A stretch of 64,000 nucleotides of DNA from the NCBI RefSeq assembly GCF_018402175.1, contig NZ_JAGYJK010000016.1, forward strand, positions 118,323-182,322, in the 5' to 3' direction. Positions 47,286-56,091 of the stretch are shown one piece after another. The stretch's first letter is position 1, and each line of letters opens with the position of its first letter. Below the pieces are notes generated by a model that was given only the letters and a program-made list of their open reading frames with translations, ran no database searches and was not told the DNA's origin. This DNA comes from Yoonia sp. (GTDB taxonomy: Bacteria > Pseudomonadota > Alphaproteobacteria > Rhodobacterales > Rhodobacteraceae). Both the position numbers and the translations under genes were made by a program.

Positions 47286-47324
47286 CCCTCGCTTTGTTCA
47301 AAATACTCCCGCGCGGAGCGCTCC
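47286..47324 (-). repeat. Short dispersed motif, copy downstream of hrpB
   Basis: The minus strand reads GCGCGGGAGTATTTTGAACA then AAGCGAGGG; compare 15351-15375. It lies in the 92-bp gap between convergent hrpB and argF. Confidence 0.55.
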
Positions 47325-47341
47325 TGCCGGGGCGGCTGACA

Positions 47342-48247
47342 CTACCGGCCCAGACAATAGCGCATGATCGCCTTTTGCGCATGCAGCCGGTTTTCCGCCT
47401 CATCGAAGATCACCGAATGTGGGCCGTCCATGACGCTGCTGGTCGCTTCATCCTCGCGGTGGGCGGGCAGGCAATGCATGAACAATGCATCCGGTTTCGC
47501 GCGTGCCATCAGCGCGTCATTGACCTGATAGCCACGCAGCTGGTTGTGGCGGCGTTCGCGGGCGGATTGCGGGTCGTGCATGCTGACCCATGTATCCGTC
47601 ACCACCAGATCGGCACCCTGCACCGCCTCGTTCGGATTGCGCATGATGGTGTATAACCCGTCCAGCGCCGGATCAGGGTCAAGCGGCGGCGGACCCGTGA
47701 ACACCAGATCGAAATCGAACTGCTTGGCCGCATGGGCGAAGCTGGCGAACACATTATTGCCATCGCCGGACCAGACCACCTTTTTGCCTTTGATCGGGCC
47801 GTTATGTTCCTCGAATGTCATGATATCGGCCATGATCTGGCAAGGATGCGTGCGGTTGGTCAGCCCGTTGATCACCGGCACCGATGCATATTCAGCCATA
47901 TCCAGCAGGGTCTGTTCCTCGAAGGTGCGGATCATGATCAGATCGACATAGCGCGACAGCACGCGCGCGGTATCGGCGATGGTTTCGCCATGGCCCAGCT
48001 GCATGTCGGTGCCGGACAGCACCATGGTCTGCCCGCCCATCTGGCGCACGCCCACGTCAAAGGACACGCGGGTCCGCGTCGACGGTTTTTCAAAGATCAG
48101 CGCGACCATCTGGCCGGCCAGCGGTTGTTCGGCATCGAGCGTGCCCTTGGGCAGCCCCGCGCGCGCATCCTTCATCCGGCGCGCATTGGCGATAATCGCG
48201 GACAGATCGTCCGCAGGGGTGACATGGATATCGAGAAAATGATTCAT
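47342..48247 (-). CDS. argF: Ornithine carbamoyltransferase
   Basis: Makes citrulline from ornithine and carbamoyl phosphate in arginine synthesis. It has 301 residues. Carbamoyl-phosphate loop: [20 protein letters not shown]; other blocks: [51 protein letters not shown] and the ornithine-site segment [16 protein letters not shown]. It is 212 bases downstream of argD in the same direction, the usual Rhodobacteraceae arrangement; the gap holds no gene that I can support. Confidence 0.96.
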   Translation of the reverse strand: MNHFLDIHVTPADDLSAIIANARRMKDARAGLPKGTLDAEQPLAGQMVALIFEKPSTRTRVSFDVGVRQMGGQTMVLSGTDMQLGHGETIADTARVLSRYVDLIMIRTFEEQTLLDMAEYASVPVINGLTNRTHPCQIMADIMTFEEHNGPIKGKKVVWSGDGNNVFASFAHAAKQFDFDLVFTGPPPLDPDPALDGLYTIMRNPNEAVQGADLVVTDTWVSMHDPQSARERRHNQLRGYQVNDALMARAKPDALFMHCLPAHREDEATSSVMDGPHSVIFDEAENRLHAQKAIMRYCLGR

Positions 48248-48459
48248 ATTATTCGCTTTAATTGGGCCGGTCCAAATGGCCGATGTTCACAGATGGGTCT
48301 GACCTGCACCAAGTTGCGGTTCCGGGGCGGGGCCAACCGTCGGATTGCATGCCCCACTTTCGCAAAAATCACGCCGGGGCGGGTTGCCATGATGCACCAT
48401 GGCAAAGGCCCAGATTGGCGCAACGGCTGATCCAGCGCAGTCAGTTCGGGACATGCGCA

Positions 48460-49644
48460 TCACGCAGCTTCGCTTTGCATCTGCAATGCCGCCGCATCAA
48501 GCCGGGCCACGGCCTGCCCGATCTCTTCGTCCGTGATGGTCAGGGGCGGCAGCAGGCGGATCACATTATCTGCGGCGGGCACGGTCAGCACGCCGTGGTC
48601 ATATCCCGCCTTGACGATATCGGTGTTGGTGGCCTTGCATTTCAGGCCCAGCATCAGGCCCGACCCGCGCACCGCCACAAAGACATCGGGATGTGCTGCG
48701 ACCAGCCCTTCCAGCTTTTGACGCAGCAGGCCCGCCTTGCGGTTGACCTCGGCCAGGAAGGCCGGATTGGCGACAATCTCCGTCACGGCGCAGCCCACGG
48801 CGCAGGCCAGGGGGTTGCCGCCATAGGTGGACCCATGCGTGCCCGCCGTCATCCCGCTAGCCGCATTCTCGCTGGCCAGCACGGCACCCAAGGGAAAGCC
48901 GCCGCCGATCCCCTTGGCAACCATCATGATATCAGGCGTGACACCCGCCCATTCATGCGCGAACAGCTTGCCGGTCCGGCCCATGCCGCATTGCACCTCG
49001 TCGAGGATCATCAGGATGCCGTGCTGGTCGCACAGATCGCGCAGCCCTTTCAGGCAGACATCGGGCAAGGGGCGGATGCCGCCTTCGCCCTGCACGGGTT
49101 CAACCATGATCGCGGCAATGTTGTCGCCCGCCGCAGCAAGGGTCAGCGCGTCATGATCGCCAAAATCCAGATGGGTGAAACCGGGCAGCAGCGGGCCAAA
49201 GCCTTTGGTCATCTTTTCGGACCCTGCCGCGGCGATCCCCGCGCTGGACCGGCCATGGAACGACCCGGTAAAGGTGATAATCTCGGTCCGGTCGGGCTGG
49301 CCTTTATCATACCAGTATTTGCGGGCCATCTTGACCGCGAGTTCGCAGGCCTCGGTGCCGGAATTGGTGAAAAACACCGTGTCCGCAAAGGTATGTTCCA
49401 CCAGCAGGTCCGCCAATTTTTGCTGGGCGGGAATGTGATAAAGGTTGGACACATGCCACAAGGATTGCGCCTGCGCCGTCAGCGCCGCAACCAGTGCAGG
49501 ATGCGCATGGCCCAGCGCGTTTACGGCAATCCCCGCCCCAAGGTCCAGAAATCGGCGCCCGTCTGCCTCGGTCAACCAAGCGCCAGACCCTGACGTAAAC
49601 GTCAGCGGCGCGCGCGAATAGGTCGGCATAACAGAGGCGATCAT
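48460..49644 (-). CDS. argD: Acetylornithine aminotransferase
   Basis: PLP enzyme converting N-acetylglutamate semialdehyde to N-acetylornithine. It has 394 residues. Blocks: FLDLGAGIAVNALGHAHPAL, FFTNSGTEACELAVKMARKY, FTGSFHGRSSAGIAAAGSEK, LILDEVQCGMGRTGK-type segment (ILDEVQCGMGRTGKLFAHEW) and the PLP lysine in MMVAKGIGGGFPLGAVLA. Succinylornithine and ornithine transaminases are close relatives, but coupling to argF favours ArgD. It is the last conserved gene before the accessory region. Confidence 0.94.
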   Translation of the reverse strand: MIASVMPTYSRAPLTFTSGSGAWLTEADGRRFLDLGAGIAVNALGHAHPALVAALTAQAQSLWHVSNLYHIPAQQKLADLLVEHTFADTVFFTNSGTEACELAVKMARKYWYDKGQPDRTEIITFTGSFHGRSSAGIAAAGSEKMTKGFGPLLPGFTHLDFGDHDALTLAAAGDNIAAIMVEPVQGEGGIRPLPDVCLKGLRDLCDQHGILMILDEVQCGMGRTGKLFAHEWAGVTPDIMMVAKGIGGGFPLGAVLASENAASGMTAGTHGSTYGGNPLACAVGCAVTEIVANPAFLAEVNRKAGLLRQKLEGLVAAHPDVFVAVRGSGLMLGLKCKATNTDIVKAGYDHGVLTVPAADNVIRLLPPLTITDEEIGQAVARLDAAALQMQSEAA

Positions 49645-50076
49645 GGGGTCATCCTTTTCAATACGCCAGATTGGTGCAGGACCAATGCAGCAGAGTCAAT
49701 TTAATTGGGGGTGGCTGGCAGACGTAATTCAGGCGCGCGCGAAATCGCGTCGGCGTCGAAGGCTCTGATGAAAGCTGATCGTCATGGAGATAGTTTAGCG
49801 CGTCGCTTTCGCCATGAGAAGCCAAAAACGGCCAGCGAAAAAGAATCCAAGACGATTGCCCAAAAATGAAGCGCGACATCTGCAAATTGTCACCGCCACA
49901 CCCTGCGAAAGGCTTTGTCGATTGTCATCGGCAGGGCGGCGGATCACATATCCGCCATCATCTGTTGAAATCGCTTTATTTTTTTTGATGTAGCACTCTT
50001 GTTACTATAACAGCTCCCCAATGGCTTGGGCGCTTGCCGCAGCACCCCCCCCATGAAAAAACCCGCACTTTGCCGA
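49645..50076. other. Non-coding gap at the start of the accessory region
   Basis: Contains the presumed argD promoter and then AT-richer sequence with a T-rich run near 49.98 kb. A 75-codon minus-strand frame next to argD has no recognisable features, so no gene is called. Confidence 0.5.
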
Positions 50077-50523
50077 CCCCACCCGGGGGGTACCCCCCTA
50101 TTTCAGCAGGGGACTCCGGGATCGCCATACATGATATTCCGCTCAGGCGATCACCTCGGTTTCACCTGTTTTTGGCTGAACGCTTCTAATGAAAGTGCAG
50201 CCGAACTTGCGCGCAGTTCTCGATTGCATAGTGGTCATGTCCACATGCCCGCAGGACATGATCCCGATCAACGGCGCCGACTGCACACCGACCGAGGTTC
50301 ATTATCATCTTCTGACCTGAGCTTCCAACATCTGACTTGAGGCTTCTTCCCGCTCGATCAGCCATGAATGTAGAGATGTTGCCAATTTGCGAGAAGTATT
50401 GCTTTGCCGCGCGTAGTTGCGCTTAATATGTGTCCTGCTTGATGTGCTTGGCCCCTAACCGAGCGTGCCATGAAAAGCGCAGATCGGCGAGGGTCTATGT
50501 GATCATCCGGGATGGAACACCTA
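50077..50523. repeat. Duplicated block, short copy (deletion derivative)
   Basis: 50077-50209 matches 53530-53663 and 50207-50523 matches 54347-54663 (about a dozen mismatches over the right-hand part). The 686 bases between these two parts in the long copy are absent here, and both sides of the junction carry TTG, as in a short-homology deletion. The right end is exactly the stop codon of the ankyrin gene. Confidence 0.9.
50207..50320 (+). pseudogene. 3' fragment of a DUF1989 gene
   Basis: Thirty-seven codons, LRAVLDCIVVMSTCPQDMIP then INGADCTPTEVHYHLLT, nearly identical to the C-terminus of the intact gene at 53858-54460. The start and first 160 or so codons have been removed by the 686-bp deletion. 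Confidence 0.85.
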
Positions 50524-51360
50524 AGGTCCCGTGACAAGCGCGCCCAAAAAGAAAATGCGGACAAGTTCGAGATGCTTAAATCTTGTAAGATCGACAACCC
50601 GCTGAACCACCTTCCTATGATGCAATAATTCCTGATGCGAGGAAAAAAAATCAAAGCTGGCCACATCTTGACGCAACATAAAATTTATTGCTTTGTTTGT
50701 ATATTGCTTTTTTCCATTTTTTAATAAACTATATTCACGAAAATTAACGTCGGCACCATAATTTAATAAGGCCTCCACAGAACGGTACCTTTTTAAGTGA
50801 TCTGAAGATGCTATGGTTAACGGACTTTGAACTTGCGACTCAACCTTCGAACCACGGAGCGCTGGTGATGACCAAGTAATAATACTGTTTGGATTAGCCC
50901 CAAGCTGTAGGAGCTTTATAGACAAAGCGTCAGTTTTCAAGCACCTTAGGGAGGCGCTAAGTGGCGTATTTCCCAAATTACTAATTGGGCCTTCAATATC
51001 GGCTCCTTGCGCAAGCAAAAAATCTAAAGCCAAAATCGAAAGAGCTTCAATTTTTTCGGCAGAGGCGGTGATTTTTGGTATATCAGATGATAGAAACTCT
51101 TCGGTGTACTCTCGACCCCAAAATACAGTTGGTTTGTCTTTATGATCTAGCCAAAACTGACTTTCTGCCTTTTGAAGCCAATATCCATGGCACAGTTCAC
51201 TTTTTTGCATCGCTGAAATTACCAGAAACCAAAAATCGCCAAGGCTTTCTTCATGCTTGGAAAAACCAAATAGCGAGCCCGCGATTAATGAGTCCAGCTC
51301 ATTTGAAATCTCATTTGCAATTCTTGCCTGTTGTTCTGAAATATCTTTATAAGCTGACAT
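50521..51360 (-). CDS. Ankyrin-repeat protein, AT-rich accessory gene
   Basis: Protein of 279 residues. Ankyrin-like units occur from about residue 105: LSILALDFLLAQGADIEGPI with SNLGNTPLSASLRCLKTDAL, then SIKLLQLGANPNSIITW and SPLTIASSDHLKRYRSVEAL with LNYGADVNFRE. The N-terminal 100 residues are helical with no recognisable domain. Ankyrin repeats mediate protein binding; a partner may be the MORN protein next to it. The gene is clearly AT-richer than the chromosome around it and its stop codon coincides with the edge of the duplicated block, so the C-terminus could have been fixed by that rearrangement. Confidence 0.7.
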   Translation of the reverse strand: MSAYKDISEQQARIANEISNELDSLIAGSLFGFSKHEESLGDFWFLVISAMQKSELCHGYWLQKAESQFWLDHKDKPTVFWGREYTEEFLSSDIPKITASAEKIEALSILALDFLLAQGADIEGPISNLGNTPLSASLRCLKTDALSIKLLQLGANPNSIITWSSPALRGSKVESQVQSPLTIASSDHLKRYRSVEALLNYGADVNFREYSLLKNGKKQYTNKAINFMLRQDVASFDFFSSHQELLHHRKVVQRVVDLTRFKHLELVRIFFLGALVTGP

Positions 51361-51410
51361 TTTTTTCTTGGTTCTGTGATTTATTTTTAGGAATTTTGTA
51401 AAATAAAATA

Positions 51411-52160
51411 TTAGTTAAAAAGATATTTTGGCCGGCCGCCATTTAATTTTCCACCAATTGCGCGAACCTGAATTCCATCGCGCCATAAGCAATCGTACAC
51501 CTCCCCGCTTGGTAGCGTTGCTTGGGCGAGGCCTTCAAGTTTTTTATTTCTAATGTTCCCAATCCAAACTATACCGCTTGGATCAGTCAGTTTTACGCTA
51601 TCGGCATTTTCATGGTCTATCCATTCGCCCTCAATGGTTCTACCATCGGGAAATCGAATAGTACCATAAGCGTTTTTCTTTAAAAAACCTAAAAACTGTT
51701 CAGCTGATGAATGTACTCGAAATTTTGAGTCTGGTTTTAAAGTTCCTAAAAACGAAAAATTACGATTTATCACATCAAGTTTTCCTACAGCCCCGTTATT
51801 TTTCCATTGGCTAGATATTTTGATGTCAAGATGTTTTATGTAAAGGGATCCAACCCCATCCCGTAGCATTGAGTTTGTTTCGCCTATATAAAAATCTCCG
51901 TTTTTATACCTCAACTCTCCGTTACCAGTTGTTTTTCCATTCTTCCATGAGCCGCTATATGAAAAACCACTCTTGTGATTCAACTTTCCAAAGCCACTTT
52001 TCAATCCATTATGAAACTGTCCTTTGTACACAGAGCCGCTAGAATAACGTAAAACGCCTTCGCCATGTGGAAGATGACCGTGTACTTGACCGTAGTAACG
52101 CCCGCCGGTGATATGCAGTCCGATAAATTTGTAGAACAAATTTCTTAGTGTACTTGCCAT
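51411..52160 (-). CDS. MORN-repeat protein, AT-rich accessory gene
   Basis: Protein of 249 residues with several MORN units (YxGxxxxGxxxGxG): GRYYGQVHGHLPHGEGVLRY, SVYKGQFHNGLKSGFGKLNH, FSYSGSWKNGKTTGNGELRY, DFYIGETNSMLRDGVGSLYI and later GRTIEGEWIDHENADSVKL. MORN repeats form extended beta-sheets that bind lipids or proteins. GGAG six bases before the ATG at 52160 supports that start over one four codons upstream. It lies 50 bases before the ankyrin gene in the same direction, so the two likely form an operon of unknown function. Confidence 0.75.
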   Translation of the reverse strand: MASTLRNLFYKFIGLHITGGRYYGQVHGHLPHGEGVLRYSSGSVYKGQFHNGLKSGFGKLNHKSGFSYSGSWKNGKTTGNGELRYKNGDFYIGETNSMLRDGVGSLYIKHLDIKISSQWKNNGAVGKLDVINRNFSFLGTLKPDSKFRVHSSAEQFLGFLKKNAYGTIRFPDGRTIEGEWIDHENADSVKLTDPSGIVWIGNIRNKKLEGLAQATLPSGEVYDCLWRDGIQVRAIGGKLNGGRPKYLFN

Positions 52161-52739
52161 GACTAGCTCCATGTCAGCTTCATTTGACCTTCCAATGTAA
52201 AACTGAGTCCAAGATACGTTGTATCATACAGTATCCGACATTCCCCAATTGGCAGGCTGGCTAACGTGAAGATCTCCTGATTTTGCCCGCTGGACAAGCA
52301 CTTTTCGCCCCAAACGGCGTCTTCGGTAGCGTAACCTGCTTGAACTGGGCGGATTAGACCGCGAAGCCGCCGTGTGCTAGCTCGGCTACAATGTTTCTCA
52401 GCGCAGTGGACAGGCTTGTCCTGCCGCTTTCGTTCAATATGGGCGTGGATCGCTGTCATCCGTATAGTTGTAGCGGTCGCAACCGATGGATCGCGGCGAG
52501 GATGGCGCGCACCATCGGGCCGGTGACGGCCACCTCGGCCAGCTGGAAGGTGATGGCGCGATCAGAATGGTGACGCGATAAGCGGCTTCCACATAGGGCA
52601 AGCTTTTCATCATGTGTGACCACCACAACTTTCGCCGCGGAGTTGGTGCTGTGCGTGCGGTAATTGCATGCTCACTTTGCAATGGTCTGCTGTCCAACAC
52701 AGATCGTGCTATGTCTGGGTTCAAATCGTAGAGGACGCC
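52161..52739. other. Gap with a possible transposase-tail remnant
   Basis: No complete gene seen. On the minus strand, 52660 down to the stop at 52456 reads RAITFQLAEVAVTGPMVRAI then LAAIHRLRPLQLYG, which looks to me like the C-terminal tail of an insertion-sequence transposase, but I cannot name the family. GC content rises here compared with the MORN gene. The remainder carries no recognisable feature. Confidence 0.35.
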
Positions 52740-53159
52740 ATGACATCATCAATTGCATCTCGGATCGAGGCAAGCTTTCGCAAGCAGGGCCTTATGACCA
52801 CTCTTGGCGCGCGCATCACGCGGATCGAGCCGGGCTGTGTTGAAATCACTGCCCCTCTGACGCCTGCGACGCAGCAGCAACAGGGCTTCGCACATGCCGG
52901 GCTAACATTCGCGATTGGTGACAGTGCGGCTGGGTATTCAGCGCTGAGCATGATGCCGGCAGAAACAGAGGTTCTGACCTCGCAGATGTCGATACACCTC
53001 CTTGCTCCCGGGGCGGGTGAGGAACTGATCGCGCGTGGTCGTGTGATCCGTGCGGGGCGCCGGTTGGTGGTCGCTGGAGCTGATGTCTTCGTCAGGCGGA
53101 AGGGTGAAGAAATCCTGATCGCCACCCTTATCGGCACCATGGTGCCAGTACCTGTGTAA
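52740..53159 (+). CDS. PaaI-type hotdog thioesterase, accessory copy
   Basis: Predicted acyl-CoA thioesterase of 139 residues: MTSSIASRIEASFRKQGLMT, then GCVEITAPLTPATQQQQGFA with HAGLTFAIGDSAAGYSALSM (HAG turn and downstream Asp of the hotdog active site) and VIRAGRRLVVAGADVFVRR. It is more distant from the two hotdog genes near 12 kb than they are from general PaaI proteins. The start at 52740 is the first methionine after an unrelated open stretch. It stands alone between the MORN gene and a short unknown gene. Confidence 0.8.
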   Translation: MTSSIASRIEASFRKQGLMTTLGARITRIEPGCVEITAPLTPATQQQQGFAHAGLTFAIGDSAAGYSALSMMPAETEVLTSQMSIHLLAPGAGEELIARGRVIRAGRRLVVAGADVFVRRKGEEILIATLIGTMVPVPV

Positions 53160-53263
53160 GGTCTCAGATACGTGGACTGTCTTGGGCGCAACAGCAGTCG
53201 CTTTACCCAACCTTTGACCATGCTTCGTCTAACACTGTTGGGTTTTGCGTCGTTGAGGTTGGT

Positions 53264-53449
53264 ATGACAAATGAAGAACGCAACATCATCATAGCGGTCT
53301 GGGGCGATACCACCTTGCGCATCAAGCTCGATGACAATCCCTATGGCTTGACGCCAGATGAAGTCAGATCGCTTCTGGTCAATGACAGCCTGAACAACCT
53401 GCTGCTATCAGGCGTCAGCGCTGGTGCTGGCGAGTTGCCGGTCTACTAG
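53264..53449 (+). CDS. Small protein of unknown function
   Basis: Sixty-one residues: MTNEERNIIIAVWGDTTLRI, KLDDNPYGLTPDEVRSLLVN, then DSLNNLLLSGVSAGAGELPV and Y. GAGG with six-base spacing precedes the ATG. Acidic, without membrane segments or known motifs. It is in the same direction as the thioesterase upstream (104-bp gap). I do not recognise a family; a real gene is more likely than not because codon use and ribosome site are both reasonable. Confidence 0.45.
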   Translation: MTNEERNIIIAVWGDTTLRIKLDDNPYGLTPDEVRSLLVNDSLNNLLLSGVSAGAGELPVY

Positions 53450-53529
53450 CTAGGGTTTTTAAGTCTTGCGGGGATTTGGTCACTGAGGTGTTAAGCTACC
53501 CTCTGCATTATTTTGGTATTATGCAAAGG

Positions 53530-54663
53530 CCCCACCCGGGAGGTACCCCCCCTATTTCAGCATGAGAGTGCGAGATCGCTATGCATGATGTCCCAGTCCA
53601 GCGATCACCTCGGTTTCGCCTGTTTTTGGCTGAACGCTTCTAATGAAAATGTAGCCGAACTTGAGCCCCAGCGCTTACGCGGTGTTTGATCGCATACATG
53701 CGGCCACAAAGTCTTCCGGCACGCCTTCAACAAAACGGATTTATGCCACAAAGGTTTGAATGGGCATCAGCATTGTCTTGACCCCGCTACTTCCGCCAAT
53801 GATATCGTTCATATGCAGGACGGACACACCATTGCTCTGGCAGTAGAGGAACTCGACATGACGACAGACCTTCACGTTGTCCCGGCGAGGCGCGGGCGTG
53901 CGGTGCGGTTGGCAAAGGGACAAGCCATCCGAATCATCAACACGCATGGTAAGCAGGTTGTTGATACTTGGTGCTTCAATGCAGATGACCTGTCCGAGTT
54001 TATGTCTATGGAACACCTGCATGCAACACTGCAGGGGATATTTCCTGCCACGGGTGATGGATTGACGACAAACAGGCGTCGGCCCATTTTGATGCTTGAG
54101 GAAGACACCTCGCCGGGCCGCCACGACACAGTTATCGCGGCATGTGATGTGCACCGCTATGCTTCGCTTGGCTGCACGCATTACCATGACAACTGCACCG
54201 ACAACCTGCGGGCGGCCCTCGGGCAGCTCGATTTGCGCGCGCCGGAATGCCCGGCCCCCCTGAACTTCTGGATGAATATCCCGGTCAGCCTCGATGGTAA
54301 GATCACGTGGGGTGAGCCGCTCAGCAAGCCCGGCGATTATGTGACTTTGCGCGCAGTTCTCGATTGCATAGTGGTCATGTCCGCATGCCCGCAGGATATG
54401 ATCCCGATCAACGGCGCCGACTGCACACCGACCGAGGTTCATTATCGTCTTCTGACCTGAGCTTCCAACATCTGACTTGAGGCTTCTTGCCGCTCGATCA
54501 GCCATGAATGTAGAGATGTTGCCAATTTGCGAGAAGTATTGCTTTGCCGCGCGTAGTTGCGCTTAATATGTGTCCTGCTTGATGTGCTTGGCCCCTAACC
54601 CAACGTGCCATGAAAAACGCAGAACGGCGAGGGTCTATGTAATCATCCGGGATGAAACAGCTA
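53530..54663. repeat. Duplicated block, long copy
   Basis: Full-length counterpart of 50077-50523, in direct orientation, including an intact DUF1989 gene. Together the copies bracket the ankyrin, MORN, thioesterase and small unknown genes. Recombination between them would delete or duplicate that segment. The gap 53450-53857 holds only the left part of this block. Confidence 0.9.
53858..54460 (+). CDS. DUF1989 (urea carboxylase-associated) family protein
   Basis: Protein of 200 residues: MTTDLHVVPARRGRAVRLAK, then GKQVVDTWCFNADDLSEFMS, and GCTHYHDNCTDNL with Cys and His residues typical of the family's metal-like site, followed by APLNFWMNIPVSLDGKITWG and DCIVVMSACPQDMIPINGAD. Such proteins are usually found next to urea carboxylase or amino-acid catabolic genes; none is nearby here. 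GAGGAA eight bases before the ATG at 53858 decides the start. An earlier ATG (53756) is open but unsupported. A truncated duplicate lies at 50207. Confidence 0.82.
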   Translation: MTTDLHVVPARRGRAVRLAKGQAIRIINTHGKQVVDTWCFNADDLSEFMSMEHLHATLQGIFPATGDGLTTNRRRPILMLEEDTSPGRHDTVIAACDVHRYASLGCTHYHDNCTDNLRAALGQLDLRAPECPAPLNFWMNIPVSLDGKITWGEPLSKPGDYVTLRAVLDCIVVMSACPQDMIPINGADCTPTEVHYRLLT

Positions 54664-54816
54664 CCCGCCCGATCTTGAAGAAGCTGCGGTACGGGGCGTT
54701 CTGGCACAGGCCGTGGCAATGTTGTCAGAATTGACAAATTGAAACTGAATACGGCAAAATAACCCGATCAAGCCAGCGCGTGCTTGGATATTTTGAGGCC
54801 GCAAAGTTTGGGAAGT
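54461..54816. other. Gap containing the right part of the duplicated block
   Basis: Up to 54663 it matches 50321-50523. A minus-strand frame here and in the other copy encodes nearly the same 50 residues (PDDYIDPRRSAFFMARWVRG ...), but without a recognisable family; coding is unproven. From 54664 no feature is seen. Confidence 0.5.
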
Positions 54817-55629
54817 TCATATTTTTTTTAGTAAGTTTAAAATAAGATATGATAGTCTCCATACGATAGGGGTTCCTAATATAGCGACTAAATTCCATAT
54901 TGATCCATAAATTTGTGCAATAATTACTGTGCAGATAAGGAAAGCAATAGCTAGATAGAAGCTTAGGCGTTGTATAATTTTTTCAAGTTGAACCAGCTGT
55001 AAAATTTTTGATTTCGGTCTTGGTGTGTCAATATTAGCGTTGTCATCTTGGTTCAGTTGTGTGCTATGGTATCTCTGTTTTCGCCTAATTACAAAAATAT
55101 CAATTATTCCGAAGTTAAGAATCATAAATGCCTGCTTATTTAGGTACTCCATATTAGCTTCCTGCTCTACGTCCCGCCGCTGCTGCTCCTTGGCCTTCTG
55201 CTCTGCATCCCGCCGCTGTTGCTCCTTGGCCTTCCGCTCTGCGTCCCGCCGCTGTTGCTCCTTGACCTTCTGCTCTAAGTCCCGCCGCTGCTGCTCCTTT
55301 GCCTTCTGCTCTGCATCCCGCCGCTGTTGCCACGGTCCCTTCTGCTCTGCGTCCCGCCGCTGTTGCTCCTTGGCCTTCTGCGCTTTCTGCTCTGCGCCGT
55401 GTGTTGCATGACTTTTTTCTGCCACAAAGCGGTCGTAGGCTAAACGCTTCACCGGATCACCCAGTACTTTGTACGCTGCACCAGCAGCCTTAAAGCTGAT
55501 TTCCGCGTCAGGCGCTGAGTTAACATCGGGATGGTATTTTTTCGCCATCTTTCGATAGGCACGTTTGATCTGGTCCCCAGTTGCATCTGTCGCTACTTCG
55601 AGTGTCTCATAGAAGTTTTCCTCAGTCAT
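54817..55629 (-). CDS. Membrane-anchored J-domain protein with a repetitive linker
   Basis: Protein of 270 residues. Residues 1-72 are a J domain (NFYETLEVATDATGDQIKRA, YRKMAKKYHPDVNSAP with the essential HPD), expected to stimulate DnaK. Residues about 80-155 are six near-identical 12-residue units (AEQKAKEQQRRD type), a charged probable coiled coil. The C-terminus has two hydrophobic helices (LSFYLAIAFLICTVIIAQIY and IWNLVAILGTPIVWRLSYLI), so the protein is tail-anchored. It lacks the zinc and substrate domains of DnaJ. The gene is AT-rich outside the repeats and isolated. Confidence 0.82.
   Translation of the reverse strand: MTEENFYETLEVATDATGDQIKRAYRKMAKKYHPDVNSAPDAEISFKAAGAAYKVLGDPVKRLAYDRFVAEKSHATHGAEQKAQKAKEQQRRDAEQKGPWQQRRDAEQKAKEQQRRDLEQKVKEQQRRDAERKAKEQQRRDAEQKAKEQQRRDVEQEANMEYLNKQAFMILNFGIIDIFVIRRKQRYHSTQLNQDDNANIDTPRPKSKILQLVQLEKIIQRLSFYLAIAFLICTVIIAQIYGSIWNLVAILGTPIVWRLSYLILNLLKKI
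55162..55377 (-). repeat. 36-bp tandem repeat, six copies, inside the J-protein gene
   Basis: Units start at 55162, 55198, 55234, 55270, 55306 and 55342, all of 36 bases, on the minus strand encoding RRD-xEQKxKEQQ-type segments. The 55306 unit differs most (GPWQQ). In-frame length makes copy-number change tolerable. Confidence 0.9.
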
Positions 55630-56091
55630 GTTTTACCTCGGGGTGTAGCTATGCACTAACGACAACATGTACGTAGATAATTTGTTATATTGAGCCATGG
55701 ATTGCGCATAAATCATTCGTGCTAAATTACAAAGCCAGTTCGTTTAACGCCACAGATCAACAAACGGTCATGTGCCCTTGTGCATGTAACATAGAGCAAA
55801 TGGCGTTCGCTTTACACAGTCGCGTTTGTCGCCCCAAGTGGCATCAGAAGTCGCGCAGGTGGTTGGAGTTGGGCGGATTGGCCCCCAAACCTCCGCTTTA
55901 ATGATGAAAAAGTCGCCTCATTCTGCGTAATAGTGGTAAGTGGGGTAACCTGAACCCCGCAGAGACCAACAGCCGTTTCATACAGGTTCGCCGTGAACCC
56001 GCGATGTCGCGGTAAATCGAGAGCCCTAGTCACCCCCTTAATGGAGTGCCGGTTCCACCATGAGCCATAGGAATTTTTTGGATAATGCCAG
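55630..56091. other. 462-bp gap without a supported gene
   Basis: Contains the probable J-protein promoter. Short open frames on both strands lack ribosome sites and similarity. It is a possible left edge of the right-hand island, but no attachment-site repeat was found by eye. Confidence 0.5.

Noticed and set aside
49591..49604. TGACGTAAACGTCA, similar to the MerR-type palindrome at 12954
   Set aside because: It lies inside the argD coding sequence where the codons are explained by the protein; a single intragenic match is weak evidence for an operator.
54498..54737. Minus-strand frame shared by both copies of the duplicated block, encoding about 50 similar residues
   Set aside because: Shared ancestry of the DNA alone explains the shared frame; no ribosome site or family was seen.
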